Shown here piece by piece: positions 50,400 through 60,115 of a stretch of 64,000 bases of DNA. Source of the DNA: Bacillus sp. FJAT-49711 (GTDB lineage: Bacteria; Bacillota; Bacilli; Bacillales; Bacillaceae_C); contig NZ_JAGYPL010000008.1 of assembly GCF_018343715.1 (NCBI RefSeq), positions 1,480-65,479 on the forward strand. The letters are read 5' to 3'. The position numbers and the translations under genes are program-made. Below the pieces are notes generated by a model. That model did not search any database and was not told the DNA's origin. It saw nothing but the letters and a program-made list of their open reading frames with translations. Position 1 is the stretch's first letter; the number at the start of each line of letters is the position of its first letter.

Positions 50400-51530
50400 T
50401 TACTTCAATGCTGCTCCAAGATCCTCTAATAAATCCTCCACATCCTCTAGTCCGACAGAAATCCGCACTAAGCCATCCTCTATCCCCAGCTCCAACCTTC
50501 TGTCTCGCGGGATAGAAGCATGCGTCATCAAAGCAGGAATGGAAATTAAACTTTCCACTGCTCCTAAACTTTCAGCGAGGGTAAAATATTGGACTTTTTT
50601 TAATAAATCCAAGGCTTTTGCTTCACTTTCCACTGTGAAGGATATCATGCCGCCAAAGCCACCCGCTTGCTTTTTGTGAACCTCATGCCCTGGATGATTG
50701 TCCAATCCCGGATAATAAACTTTTCCAACTGAAGGATGTTCTACTAAAAAAGCTGCAATGATCCTAGTATTCGCTTCGATTTCTTCCATTCTTATTCCCA
50801 GCGTTTTAATTCCACGCATTAACAGCCAACTATCTTGCGGTCCGAGAACACCGCCTGTCGAATTTTGAATAAAATGCAGTTCTTCACCCAATTTTTCATC
50901 GGCTGCAATCACGAGGCCTGCTACTACATCACTATGTCCCCCAAGATATTTTGTAGCACTATGAAGAACAATATCCGCACCAAGTGTAATGGGCGTTTGC
51001 CAATAAGGAGTACTGAACGTATTGTCGACAATGACTAAAAGTTCTCGTTCTTTTGCGATTGTACTCATCTCTTGTAAATCGGTAATTTTTAATAAAGGGT
51101 TTGTCGGTGTTTCGATATAAATTGCTTTAGTATTTGATTGAATCGCCTTTTTTACTTTATCTATATCGGTAGTATCAACAAATGAAACGTCAATTCCGAA
51201 ACGGTTGAACACTTTTGTCATCACTCTAAACGTCCCGCCATACACATCATCCGTTAAAATGAGATGATCGCCTTTCGAGAAAAGCTGGACAACTGCTGTA
51301 ATGGCGGCCATACCTGAAGCAAATGCAAATCCTCTAGCTCCACCTTCAATATCAGCCACTAACTTTTCCAAAGCTTCCCTTGTCGGATTGCCTGTCCTCG
51401 CATATTCGTATTTAAAATTCCCAACCCCATCTTGCTTGAATGTACTAGCTTGATAGATTGGAATTGAAACAGCTCCCGTATATGGGTCTCTGCCAACGCC
51501 GCCGTGAATCAATTTCGTTTTCTTTTTCAA
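50400..51530 (-). CDS. mccB: cystathionine/homocysteine gamma-lyase MccB
   Basis: PLP enzyme cleaving cystathionine to cysteine in reverse transsulfuration. The 376-residue product shows YARTGNPTREALE, ASGMAAI, and the PLP lysine in SATKYLGGHSD (K194). It overlaps mccA by 4 bp. It could also be read as cystathionine gamma-synthase, but the pairing with mccA, luxS and yrrT favours the MccB role. Confidence 0.9.
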   Translation of the reverse strand: MKKKTKLIHGGVGRDPYTGAVSIPIYQASTFKQDGVGNFKYEYARTGNPTREALEKLVADIEGGARGFAFASGMAAITAVVQLFSKGDHLILTDDVYGGTFRVMTKVFNRFGIDVSFVDTTDIDKVKKAIQSNTKAIYIETPTNPLLKITDLQEMSTIAKERELLVIVDNTFSTPYWQTPITLGADIVLHSATKYLGGHSDVVAGLVIAADEKLGEELHFIQNSTGGVLGPQDSWLLMRGIKTLGIRMEEIEANTRIIAAFLVEHPSVGKVYYPGLDNHPGHEVHKKQAGGFGGMISFTVESEAKALDLLKKVQYFTLAESLGAVESLISIPALMTHASIPRDRRLELGIEDGLVRISVGLEDVEDLLEDLGAALK

Positions 51531-52456
51531 CTCACTTCTCCTCCATCATAAATATGGCTGCTTATATATCGTTCACTACTATCTGGAAAAATCGTTACAA
51601 TATTCGTTCCTGGTTGTGCTTTTCTCGCTTCTTTCAATGAGGCAGCAAGTGCCGCTCCGGATGAACTTCCTATTAATAACCCTTCCAGTTTTGCTGCTTC
51701 TTTAAGAGCATCGAAGGCTTCACGGTCGGATATTGTATAGATTTCGTCAAATAAAGATGTATCCATAAAAGGCGGAATAAACTCCAAACCGATTCCTTCT
51801 GTTCGATGAGAGCCAGGCTCCCCTCCATTTAGTATTGATCCTTCAGGTTCAACGACCACACATTTTATTTCGCTAATCCGCTCTTTTAAATATGTAGCAG
51901 TCCCCATAAAGGTTCCACCAGATCCCGCACCAGCGACAAAAATATCAATGTTTCCTTCCAATGCTTTATACAATTCAGGGCCCATCGTTTCATAATACGC
52001 AGCTGGGTTATTAGGATTTTGAAATTGCCCCGGATAAAAAGCACCTGGAATCTCCGTTAGAAGTTCCTTCGTTTTTTGAATCGCCCCTTCCATCCCAAGT
52101 TTAGTAGGGGTATTGATTACTTCCGCTCCGAGTGCGCGCATTAACATTTGTTTTTCACGGCTAAATTTTTCAGGTGTTACAAAAATCGCTTTTACACCAT
52201 ATCGAAGGGCGGCTAGCGCGAGTCCAATTCCAGTATTCCCCGCAGTCGGCTCGATAATGGAGCCGCCTGTTTGAAGGCTGCCATCCTGAATGGCTTTCTC
52301 AAGCAAATATTGTCCGAGTCGATCCTTTACACTTCCCCCTGGGTTGAAATACTCTAATTTTGCAAACAGCTTCACTCCATCAGGGAGAGGAAAGCGAGTA
52401 ATTTCCAATAGCGGTGTATTCCCGACTAATTCATGAATACTCCTCGCATAATTCAT
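51527..52456 (-). CDS. mccA: O-acetylserine-dependent cystathionine beta-synthase MccA
   Basis: Joins homocysteine to O-acetylserine to form cystathionine. The 309-residue fold-type II PLP protein has the PLP lysine in GGSVKDRLGQY (K44), [12 protein letters not shown] and GAGSGGTFMG. It resembles CysK (5088-6014) but differs at the substrate loop (PTAGNTG instead of PTSGNTG). It abuts luxS and overlaps mccB, so it uses homocysteine made by LuxS. Confidence 0.92.
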   Translation of the reverse strand: MNYARSIHELVGNTPLLEITRFPLPDGVKLFAKLEYFNPGGSVKDRLGQYLLEKAIQDGSLQTGGSIIEPTAGNTGIGLALAALRYGVKAIFVTPEKFSREKQMLMRALGAEVINTPTKLGMEGAIQKTKELLTEIPGAFYPGQFQNPNNPAAYYETMGPELYKALEGNIDIFVAGAGSGGTFMGTATYLKERISEIKCVVVEPEGSILNGGEPGSHRTEGIGLEFIPPFMDTSLFDEIYTISDREAFDALKEAAKLEGLLIGSSSGAALAASLKEARKAQPGTNIVTIFPDSSERYISSHIYDGGEVS

Positions 52457-52924
52457 TTAAAAAACTTCCGTCCACTCGTCTCGACGTGAGAGCATTTTTT
52501 CAGCGATTTCTTTAGCCCCTTCAAGGCTATGGCTTGCTGCCCAACCGCATTGAACTTCATTGCAAGCAGGAACTTCTGTAGCGGTCAGGACATCTTTCAG
52601 CGTATTCTCAACAATCGTTAAAATATCTTCATAATCATCATGGTTAACTACCGATAAGTAATAGCCTGTTTGACACCCCATTGGGCTAATATCAACAATT
52701 TTATCCGAGTAATTTCTGCTGAATTCCGCCATCATATGTTCCAATGAATGTAAAGCAGGCATTTCCATATGCTCTTTATTTGGCTGACAAAAACGGATAT
52801 CATATTTTCGAATTTCATCACCATTATATCCAGTCTTTACACCAGCAAGTCGGATGTAAGGAGCTTTTACCTTTGTATGATCTAAATTAAAACTTTCCAC
52901 GTTCATCTTTTTTTCTACAGTCAT
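52457..52924 (-). CDS. luxS: S-ribosylhomocysteine lyase LuxS (staphylococcal-like type)
   Basis: Splits S-ribosylhomocysteine into homocysteine and the autoinducer-2 precursor DPD. The 155-residue product has HSLEH (zinc His59, His63; Glu62), catalytic Cys84 in [10 protein letters not shown] and zinc Cys126 in [15 protein letters not shown] lies 7 nt before the ATG at 52924; a longer frame overlaps yrrT. The [20 protein letters not shown] start and short C terminus resemble Staphylococcus LuxS more than the B. subtilis enzyme. It sits in the operon slot where B. subtilis has mtnN. Confidence 0.95.
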   Translation of the reverse strand: MTVEKKMNVESFNLDHTKVKAPYIRLAGVKTGYNGDEIRKYDIRFCQPNKEHMEMPALHSLEHMMAEFSRNYSDKIVDISPMGCQTGYYLSVVNHDDYEDILTIVENTLKDVLTATEVPACNEVQCGWAASHSLEGAKEIAEKMLSRRDEWTEVF

Positions 52925-52926
52925 CT

Positions 52927-53574
52927 TTATTCTCTCCTTTGTTTCGTTGCTTCGATTAACCATACGAATTCATTTTTTTGTGTAAAAATAACCGTAAAAT
53001 CATGTTGTTCGAAAAGACCTTTCATAATCGGCATCGTTGTATAGTATTCTGTACGCAAATCATTAGCCAATCGCTGAAAGCCTTTATCTTCGGCTTTTTG
53101 AATCATATTATGTTTAGCGTTTTCATCTTCAAACAATGTATCGGCAAATACAATTTTACCACCGTCTTTAAGAATGGAACTATACTTTCGTATCGCAATT
53201 TCTTTTTCATCATCCGTTAAATGATGAAAAGCGTACGTACTAACGATTGTGTCAACAGATTGAAAAGGGTGTGTAAATGTTAGGAAGTCACCTTGTAAAA
53301 TCTTTACTTCCGGCAACTTTTGCTTTGCCACTTTTCTCATGCCCGCTGAAGGTTCAATACCGCATACCTTTTTTCCACTTTTCAATAACAATTCCGTTAA
53401 ATTACCAGTTCCAACCCCAAATTCGATTGTATTTCCTTCTGCTTTTTTCACGACCTCTTCTAATATATGAAGATAGTTACGAAAAACTTCATTATATTCT
53501 GGGTCATGCCCCGAAACGGCTTCATCATAAGAATCAGACCATTCATCAAACAATGCAGTAAAGTCAGTGGACAT
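52927..53574 (-). CDS. yrrT: SAM-dependent methyltransferase YrrT
   Basis: Class I methyltransferase of 215 residues with motif [16 protein letters not shown] (about 46-60), post-I GIEPSAGM and [13 protein letters not shown]. Substrate unknown. First gene of yrrT-luxS-mccA-mccB, the route that recycles S-adenosylhomocysteine products to cysteine; in B. subtilis its operon is CymR-regulated. The upstream AATAATATAATAATTCCGAG is a possible CymR site, untested. Confidence 0.9.
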   Translation of the reverse strand: MSTDFTALFDEWSDSYDEAVSGHDPEYNEVFRNYLHILEEVVKKAEGNTIEFGVGTGNLTELLLKSGKKVCGIEPSAGMRKVAKQKLPEVKILQGDFLTFTHPFQSVDTIVSTYAFHHLTDDEKEIAIRKYSSILKDGGKIVFADTLFEDENAKHNMIQKAEDKGFQRLANDLRTEYYTTMPIMKGLFEQHDFTVIFTQKNEFVWLIEATKQRRE

Positions 53575-53840
53575 TTTTATCCCCCTTTTCAGATAAATTT
53601 ACTCGGAATTATTATATTATTTAATGTATCATTTGTTGCCTAAAATGACAATCGTAAAAAAGACTTATCCGAAGGCGATATAAGAAGTAAGAGAAAGAGA
53701 AATACCCCGTTGCTTTCGTTCGGAAACTTACGTTTAAAAGGAAAGTAAAATAAAAAGGATTAAGGGTTATCCTTAAGAATAATAAAACCTTCGCAAAGCG
53801 TACTTATGTTGTAGAGATTCTAATATTTATTATTAAATAA
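53575..53840. other. intergenic region upstream of yrrT
   Basis: About 265 bp with no credible gene. On the minus strand, TTGTCA and TACATT 17 bp apart (about 53617-53645) are a weak sigma-A promoter candidate for yrrT. Also present is the inverted repeat TTAAGG/CCTTAA (about 53760-53776). Confidence 0.4.
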
Positions 53841-53912
53841 GGCGCATTTCTATTCCAGAAATGCGCCAAATTTTTGTATAACCTACTACATTTATATTAG
53901 AAATGCAGTAGG
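53841..53912. other. pair of related hairpins upstream of a membrane-protein gene
   Basis: GGCGCATTTC/GAAATGCGCC (53841-53867, perfect 10 bp) is followed 14 bp later by CCTACTACATTT/AAATGCAGTAGG (53882-53912, one mismatch). Both have CATTT..AAATG in the upper stem and AT-rich loops, suggesting duplication or a shared binding partner. Neither has a convincing T-tract. Confidence 0.6.
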
Positions 53913-53981
53913 TGACCTTTTGAGTATAAATTCCAGTTTTTTAACAAACTATATAAAAAGCAAAGCACAAGGAGTGATAAA

Positions 53982-54461
53982 GTGTTAAGAGTTGTCATTA
54001 GAATTTCCCTGTTTGTAATCCCTTGGCTATCTGTTTTTTTTCTTCCTGATAAAAAAAATATGTTTGTTAAATACCTTCCAGTTACCTTGTTTTCTTCCAC
54101 GGTCGTAATGTGTGAAATATTTTATTTTACAACTAATAAATTATGGAAAGTAAAAGGGGGACGAAAAGCTCTGACCCATACTGCTTTCTTACTGTTATTT
54201 GGACCTTACATCGTTTTGACAATATGGGTTTTTCACTTATCGAAAGGAAGGTTTCTTTTATACTCGTTAATCAATTTAGTAATAGATTTAATATATGCTT
54301 TTCCGATAAAGGCTCTATTTAAAAAGCTTAATGTGTTTCAAATTAAGGTGAAATCCATTAATTTCTTTCTGTTAATCTTTACAGACGCGTTACTTAACTA
54401 TGGGTTCCAAAAGATTATTGAAAAAATATACCCACAAACTAATAAGTTTTCAAATAGCTAG
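53982..54461 (+). CDS. small polytopic membrane protein, CBO0543-like family
   Basis: A 159-residue plus-strand protein of unknown function with four or five hydrophobic segments (about 5-22, 29-50, 66-85, 90-107, 125-143), beginning at GTG with AAGGAGTG 5 nt upstream. The pattern (FFLPDKKN, then KGRFLLYSLINLVIDLIYAFPIK) resembles the CBO0543 family of Firmicute membrane proteins. It interrupts the Bacillus core order and runs against its neighbours, so it is probably a lineage-specific insertion. Confidence 0.75.
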   Translation: MLRVVIRISLFVIPWLSVFFLPDKKNMFVKYLPVTLFSSTVVMCEIFYFTTNKLWKVKGGRKALTHTAFLLLFGPYIVLTIWVFHLSKGRFLLYSLINLVIDLIYAFPIKALFKKLNVFQIKVKSINFFLLIFTDALLNYGFQKIIEKIYPQTNKFSNS

Positions 54462-54627
54462 GTCAAATTTCCCCTAGTTATTTTTATTTCGTAAGATGTA
54501 GGAATTATGCATTACAAAATAAAAGTCCTATTTCCTATACAAGAATTACACTTAAATATTCTTATCAAATCCTGTTCACTTTTTTCAAAGGACTGTGATA
54601 AATAGGATAATCGGATTATTAATAAAA

Positions 54628-55497
54628 TTATTCCAAATGGTATGCTTGATAAACTTCCCGTTTTGGCAGATTACGATTCTTTGCCGTTTCTTTAATCGCT
54701 TCTTTTGAAGAAAGGTTTTTTTCGTCGATATAATGCTGAACATGCTCCTTTATATCCATGGAGAGCCACCAGAGTGACTCTTCCTCCGCGCTTTCGGTGC
54801 TTCCCTCTATGATTAAACAAAATTCTCCGCGAACTTCCTCTTCGTCTGCCCACGTTATAGCTTCTTCCATTGTGCCTCGTATAAACTCTTCGAACTTTTT
54901 GGTTAGTTCTCGGCAAAGGACAATGTTTCGATTTCCTAAAATATCGCGCATTAATTTCAGTGTTTCCTTTAAACGATGAGGTGCTTCATAAAAAATGAGG
55001 GCTGCCTGTTGTTTTTTTAATTCTTCTAACTCTTGCTTTTTCTCTTTTTTTCCCCTCGATAAAAAACCGTAAAAATAAAAAGGCTGCGTCTTAATCCCAG
55101 AAGCAATTAAAGCCGTCAAGGCAGCATTCGCCCCTGGTAAAGGGACAACTGATATTCCCGCTCTAATCGCTTCAGCGGCAAGTTCGTAACCTGGATCAGA
55201 AATACAAGGCATTCCAGCGTCGCTCACTAACGCAATCGTTTCACCTGCTTCTAATCGTCTTACGATTTCCTTTCCGCTGCTTTCTTTATTATGTTCATGG
55301 TAACTGATTAAAGGAGTCGTAATCTCAAAATAATTGCAAAGTTTTTTTGTATTCCTCGTATCCTCCGCCGCAATGACATCCGCTTCTTTCATCATCCGAA
55401 TCGCTCTGAATGTCATATCCTCAAGATTTCCAATCGGAGTCGGCACCAAATACAGAATTCCTTTCTCCGATTGGCTAAAACTCTTCTGAATTTGCAT
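54628..55497 (-). CDS. rsmI: 16S rRNA 2'-O-ribose C1402 methyltransferase RsmI
   Basis: Methylates the ribose of C1402 in the decoding centre. The 289-residue tetrapyrrole-methylase-fold protein has [45 protein letters not shown] and [12 protein letters not shown]. The ATG at 55497 follows AGGTGAGTGGG; an in-frame start six codons upstream is less likely. It overlaps yazA by 23 bp. Confidence 0.96.
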   Translation of the reverse strand: MQIQKSFSQSEKGILYLVPTPIGNLEDMTFRAIRMMKEADVIAAEDTRNTKKLCNYFEITTPLISYHEHNKESSGKEIVRRLEAGETIALVSDAGMPCISDPGYELAAEAIRAGISVVPLPGANAALTALIASGIKTQPFYFYGFLSRGKKEKKQELEELKKQQAALIFYEAPHRLKETLKLMRDILGNRNIVLCRELTKKFEEFIRGTMEEAITWADEEEVRGEFCLIIEGSTESAEEESLWWLSMDIKEHVQHYIDEKNLSSKEAIKETAKNRNLPKREVYQAYHLE

Positions 55498-55759
55498 CCC
55501 ACTCACCTGCTTCACTAAGAAATTGTTCTTTTTTACTTCGAGTCAATTGTTTAAAGGCATATTCTGCTCGAAGCGCTTCACCTTTACTTGCATATTTTTC
55601 AGCATAAATCATCTTCACAGGCTTCCGCACTCTCGTATATTTGGCCCCTTTTCCACTATTATGCTCGCCCAATCTTCGGGAAGGATCTATTGTATAGCCG
55701 CCATAATAAGAGCCGTCTTTACATTCCAACACATAAAAATAATGGTCATTCGTTTCCAT
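55475..55759 (-). CDS. yazA: GIY-YIG nuclease-domain protein YazA
   Basis: A 94-residue single-domain UPF0213/YhbQ-type protein with [16 protein letters not shown] (about 8-23, the GIY-YIG motif read as YVL..YYGGYT), [14 protein letters not shown] and a downstream catalytic Glu. The role in DNA repair or RNA processing is unproven. It overlaps yabB by 14 bp and rsmI by 23 bp. Confidence 0.93.
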   Translation of the reverse strand: METNDHYFYVLECKDGSYYGGYTIDPSRRLGEHNSGKGAKYTRVRKPVKMIYAEKYASKGEALRAEYAFKQLTRSKKEQFLSEAGEWDANSEEF

Positions 55760-56489
55760 ATAAGATTTCTCTCACTTCATCCGTATATTCATTTTCTTCA
55801 TTATAGACGAAAAGTGGTGACAGTACCTTTAATCCTGCACTTCCATCCTTAATTCCTTCAATTAGAATGGTATTTGCTTCTTTTCCTGCCTTCGGATAGA
55901 CGAATCGAAGTCTTTTCGGCTCTAAGCGGTATTCTCTCATAAGTGTTAAAATGTCCATTAAACGCTCCGGTCTATGTACAAACGCCGCCTTTCCACCTTG
56001 CCTAAGAAGCTGGCTGCTCGTTTTCACAGCATCCTCAAGTGTACAAAGAATTTCATGGCGGGCAATCGCTAAATGTTCATTTGCATTAATGACGTCAGTA
56101 GATGGAGATAAAAAATACGGGGGATTACAAGTTACGACATCGAAGCGATCATGTCCTAATCTTTTTGGCATATCTTTTATATCGCCATGGATCATTTCAA
56201 TTCTGTTTTCTAAATGATTATAAGAAATGCTTCGCTTTGCCATATCATATAGCCTCTCTTGGATCTCAACTCCAATAATCTTCGCTTTCGTTCTTGGGCT
56301 AAGAAGAAGAGGAATAACACCATTCCCGCTGCACAGGTCAATAATATTCCCTTTTTGAATAGGCAAATACGTAAAACGCGCCAATAAAACAGCATCCAAC
56401 GAAAAAGAAAAAACAGACGGACTTTGAATGATCCGTAAATTTTCTGCCAATAAATAATCTAAACGTTCATCTTCATAAAGATTTATCAT
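55746..56489 (-). CDS. yabB: tRNA1(Val) (adenine37-N6)-methyltransferase-like protein YabB
   Basis: SAM-dependent methyltransferase of 247 residues, the B. subtilis YabB length. SAM motif [14 protein letters not shown] (about 49-62), [12 protein letters not shown] and the N6-adenine motif CNPPYF. The reading frame is open another 37 codons, but GGAGAG about 8 nt before the ATG at 56489 and the [13 protein letters not shown] start decide it. First of yabB-yazA-rsmI. Confidence 0.93.
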   Translation of the reverse strand: MINLYEDERLDYLLAENLRIIQSPSVFSFSLDAVLLARFTYLPIQKGNIIDLCSGNGVIPLLLSPRTKAKIIGVEIQERLYDMAKRSISYNHLENRIEMIHGDIKDMPKRLGHDRFDVVTCNPPYFLSPSTDVINANEHLAIARHEILCTLEDAVKTSSQLLRQGGKAAFVHRPERLMDILTLMREYRLEPKRLRFVYPKAGKEANTILIEGIKDGSAGLKVLSPLFVYNEENEYTDEVREILYGNE

Positions 56490-56581
56490 CACGCACTCTC
56501 CAATAAGAAAAGCAGAAACACCTTGGAGAAGGGCTTCACATATGCTTTTCGTAACTAATACAATTGATTTCCTATTTTTAA

Positions 56582-56614
56582 ATAAAAGAACCCTCCTCAT
56601 AAAAAAGAGGAAGG
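56582..56614 (-). terminator. terminator after yabA
   Basis: Arms CCTTCCTC/GAGGAGGG (56591-56614) are followed on the minus strand by TTCTTTTATTT. Confidence 0.8.
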
Positions 56615-56621
56615 CTTGGCA

Positions 56622-56987
56622 CTATTTTTTATTCAAAAAAGATAAGCAAAACAAGCAGTCTTCATCACGGCGGGGGCTGCCAAAATGGACATTGCAAATA
56701 TGGAAGCCTTCTTGATACAGTCTGGCCAAATTATCGTAGCCTTCGCCAATTTCAGAAATTTTTTCGTACACACTTTTTCCCTGACTATTCCCTTGGTCAG
56801 ATGAGGCATCTGATTCTGGAGTTTCTGTTTCCATAACCTTGCGTAAATGGTCATTTTCAAGTTTTAAAACATGGTTTTCTTCAATTAATTCAGCGAGATA
56901 TTGTTTAAGTTCTCCAAGCTGTTGATACAGCTGGCCTATTTGCATTTCCATGCTACTGACTGAATCGAAGAACTCCTTTTTATCCAT
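56622..56987 (-). CDS. yabA: replication initiation control protein YabA
   Basis: Binds DnaA and the DnaN clamp to limit re-initiation at oriC. The 121-residue product has an N-terminal coiled coil (about 1-58), a flexible Ser/Asp/Gly linker (58-72) and a C-terminal zinc-binding region (C98, H101, C111, C114). It lies 13 bp after ricT in the holB-ricT-yabA group. Confidence 0.94.
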   Translation of the reverse strand: MDKKEFFDSVSSMEMQIGQLYQQLGELKQYLAELIEENHVLKLENDHLRKVMETETPESDASSDQGNSQGKSVYEKISEIGEGYDNLARLYQEGFHICNVHFGSPRRDEDCLFCLSFLNKK

Positions 56988-57000
56988 GACTTACACCTCA

Positions 57001-57828
57001 TTATTCCCTAGCCGGGACAGATGTTGCACTTTCACTGGCAATTTCCTCAAGCGTATATTCCAATGTGCGCTCTTGCTCCGTTAATTCTACTTGGATAAGA
57101 CGCTCTAATATATTTAACCCAATGACCTTCCCTGATCCATCAGGCGTTTTAATGGCATCACCAACATCCGGCAATTCTGCCTTGGCTGCCTCATATTCAT
57201 CATTTTCATATTTTAAACAGCACATGAGCCTTCCGCAAAGTCCTGAGATTTTGGTCGGATTTAAAGACAAATTTTGATCCTTAGCCATTTTGATTGAGAC
57301 TGGCTCAAAATCACCTAAAAAAGTAGAACAGCAAAGCATACGGCCACAAGGACCAATTCCACCCAACATTTTCGCTTCATCTCTTACGCCAATTTGTCTT
57401 AGCTCAATTCTCGTTCTAAAAATAGCCGCTAAGTCCTTTACGAGATCGCGAAAATCGATTCGTCCATCAGCTGTAAAATAAAAAATAACTTTATTGCGAT
57501 CAAATGTATATTCAACATCTACAAGCTTCATATCAAGACTATGTTCAATAATTTTTTCATTACAAACTTGATATGCTTCTGCAGCAGCTGTTTTATTTTC
57601 TTCAACGTTTAATTGATCCTTCTGATCCGCCATCCGCACCACTTTTTTTAATGGAAGAACAACATCATGATCATCGACTTGTTTTTTTTCTGTAACAGCT
57701 TTTCCATATTCAATTCCTCGAGCCGTTTCCACAATCACAAAATCATTCTTACGAATTGGGTGATCACCCGGATCAAAATAGTATATTTTACCGGCTTTTT
57801 TAAACCGGACACCTACAACATTATACAC
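57001..57828 (-). CDS. ricT: RicT (YaaT), subunit of the Y-complex
   Basis: PSP1-domain protein that with RicA and RicF forms an FeS-containing complex promoting RNase Y maturation of mRNAs and, in B. subtilis, sporulation and competence. The 275-residue product has VRFKKAGKIYYFD and the cysteine-rich centre CGRMLCCSTFL and LCGRLMCCLKYE. It overlaps holB by 8 bp. Confidence 0.94.
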   Translation of the reverse strand: MYNVVGVRFKKAGKIYYFDPGDHPIRKNDFVIVETARGIEYGKAVTEKKQVDDHDVVLPLKKVVRMADQKDQLNVEENKTAAAEAYQVCNEKIIEHSLDMKLVDVEYTFDRNKVIFYFTADGRIDFRDLVKDLAAIFRTRIELRQIGVRDEAKMLGGIGPCGRMLCCSTFLGDFEPVSIKMAKDQNLSLNPTKISGLCGRLMCCLKYENDEYEAAKAELPDVGDAIKTPDGSGKVIGLNILERLIQVELTEQERTLEYTLEEIASESATSVPARE

Positions 57829-58822
57829 AAGAAGGTCCCCCCTGCAAATTTAGCACGAGCTGCTCCATCAAAAGATGAGCATTCATATTTGCATTTAATT
57901 TCCGTTTGGCTTCCAAAATTGCAGTCATTTGTTCAGACAGCCTTCTTGAAGAGGTTTGCAACGCATCCGCTGCAAATGTTTCCCGCCAATCGGGATAGAC
58001 AAGCTGCTCTTCTTTCCCCAATTGAATATATAAAATATCTTTATATATTAAAAGCAAAAGATTTAAACCTAAATCAATTTGCGCTTTCTCTTTAAAATGG
58101 TGTGTCCATTCATCCTGTAGAGAAGTCATGGCGTAAAGTGTACCCCTCTTTTGGACTTCATATAAGTTTAACACTATTTTTCTTGCTTGTGCAAACCAAT
58201 CATCGCCATCCAACTCTAAAGCTTCCTGTAAATGATTGGTAACGGTTGCTAAAAGCGGTGCCTTTGTATTGTTAATTCCAGCATCTTGCAGTTTTTTCGT
58301 AAACACTTCAACTGGTATCGCCTTAAATGACACTGTTTGACAGCGCGATAAAATAGTCGGAAGGATACGTTGAGGTTGCTCCGTAGCAAGAAGAGCAGTA
58401 GTTTCTACATTCGGTTCTTCCAAAAACTTCAACAAGCTATTCGCTGCTGGAATCGTCATTTTCTCTGCATCAATGATAATATATAACTTTTTCTTTGATT
58501 CTACCCCAGACTTACTAAACTCCGTTCTTAATGAACGAATTTGTTCAATTTTTATGGATAATCCGTCCGGCTCTACTATATGAATATCAGGATGATTTCC
58601 ACTTTTTATCCTTTTGCAATTCACACAGTCGCCGCACGGAATATAGTTTTGTTGTAAATTTTCGCAAAACAAGCTCTCAGCCATTAATAAGCTTGCAGCA
58701 CGCTTTCCGGTTCCGTGCTCCCCTTCAAATAAGTAAGCATGGGCAACACGCTTTTTTTCTAAACTGTTTTTCAACATTTTCGCCGCAAAGGGCTGCTCTT
58801 GTTCAAAGTCTTGCCAGTTCAT
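57821..58822 (-). CDS. holB: DNA polymerase III delta prime subunit
   Basis: Clamp-loader subunit. The product of about 333 residues has a modified P-loop GEHGTGKRAASL (about 34-45), a zinc knuckle (CGDCVNCKR) and the NSLLKFLEEP and SRCQT motifs. The start could be the ATG at 58834 or 58822; the latter matches the family's xxWxxxxxxQP start. In B. subtilis yaaR lies upstream; here that place holds a repeat. Confidence 0.94.
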   Translation of the reverse strand: MNWQDFEQEQPFAAKMLKNSLEKKRVAHAYLFEGEHGTGKRAASLLMAESLFCENLQQNYIPCGDCVNCKRIKSGNHPDIHIVEPDGLSIKIEQIRSLRTEFSKSGVESKKKLYIIIDAEKMTIPAANSLLKFLEEPNVETTALLATEQPQRILPTILSRCQTVSFKAIPVEVFTKKLQDAGINNTKAPLLATVTNHLQEALELDGDDWFAQARKIVLNLYEVQKRGTLYAMTSLQDEWTHHFKEKAQIDLGLNLLLLIYKDILYIQLGKEEQLVYPDWRETFAADALQTSSRRLSEQMTAILEAKRKLNANMNAHLLMEQLVLNLQGGPSCV

Positions 58823-58860
58823 GGCATCATTCACTCGCTAACTTTTTTAAATTGCTAATA

Positions 58861-58975
58861 ATGTAACTTCGGGGCCTAAGACTTGCGATAGAGGAAACAC
58901 GATAACCGAAAGGTCGAATCGATGTTGACTACGCAAGCGAAAAGGACAAGATGTTTTCTAGGCTCTGAAGCTAAC
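58861..58975 (+). repeat. family A repeat lacking one end, in the yaaR slot
   Basis: Starts AACTTCGGGGCCTAAGACTT and keeps GCGATAGAGGAAACACGATA, GAATCGATGTTGACT and GAAAAGGACAAGATG, then degenerates through GGCTCTGAAGC. The GCGCC end is missing. It fills most of the holB-darA gap where B. subtilis carries yaaR. Confidence 0.75.
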
Positions 58976-58995
58976 GTTAATATTCGTTCATTGCA

Positions 58996-59331
<336 letters not shown>

Positions 59332-59433
59332 TCACCCCTCCATTAATTTGCTAACTATCTTCTTATTACTTATTATATCAGCTATTCTAAGTATGTTACA
59401 TCGATAATCGTGATTTTCTCATCAAATTACATA

Positions 59434-60066
59434 TCATTTTTTTGCAATTAACTCATCTACTATTCTTTTTGCATGTAGAAAAACCGTTTCAAATGTTTCG
59501 CTGGCATCAATTTCGACGATTCGGTCAGGAAACATCTCTAGTAGAGTTTTATATCCTTCCCTTACACGTTCATGGAAATCTAATTTTTCCAAATCCAAAC
59601 GGTTAATTTCTCGACCTTTGTGTTTTTCAATTCTCTTTAATCCAACTTCTGGCTCGATATCAAAATATAAAGTCTTATCAGGCATTAAACTTTGAATGGC
59701 AAATTGATTAATCGAAAATATTTCATCAATACCAAGCCCTCTTGCGTATCCTTGATAAGCAAGCGAACTATCAATAAATCGATCGCACAAAACAATGGCT
59801 CCCCGTTCTAGAGCCGGAACTACTTTCTCGATTAAATGCTGTCTGCGGGCAGCTGCATATAACAATGCCTCTGTTCGGCTGTCCATCGCAGTGTGATCTG
59901 GATCTAGAATAACTTGCCTAATCTTTTCTGATATATGTATACCACCTGGTTCACGGGTTAACACGACATCGAACTTGCGATCTACTAATTCGTTCGCTAG
60001 TTTTTGAAGTATTGTTGTTTTCCCCGCCCCTTCTGGCCCTTCAAATGTAATAAATAATCCCTGCAT
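59434..60066 (-). CDS. tmk: thymidylate kinase
   Basis: Phosphorylates dTMP to dTDP. The 210-residue product has the P-loop [11 protein letters not shown] (8-18), [22 protein letters not shown] and a lid region. The frame extends 25 codons upstream into yaaO, but GGAGG lies 5 nt before the ATG at 60066. The corrected start removes an apparent overlap of 26 bp with yaaO and leaves a 49-bp gap. Confidence 0.97.
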   Translation of the reverse strand: MQGLFITFEGPEGAGKTTILQKLANELVDRKFDVVLTREPGGIHISEKIRQVILDPDHTAMDSRTEALLYAAARRQHLIEKVVPALERGAIVLCDRFIDSSLAYQGYARGLGIDEIFSINQFAIQSLMPDKTLYFDIEPEVGLKRIEKHKGREINRLDLEKLDFHERVREGYKTLLEMFPDRIVEIDASETFETVFLHAKRIVDELIAKK

Positions 60067-60115
60067 TTTTTCCTCCATAAACAGTGCTAGATGTGGTTTT
60101 AGTATAATGTGAGGC

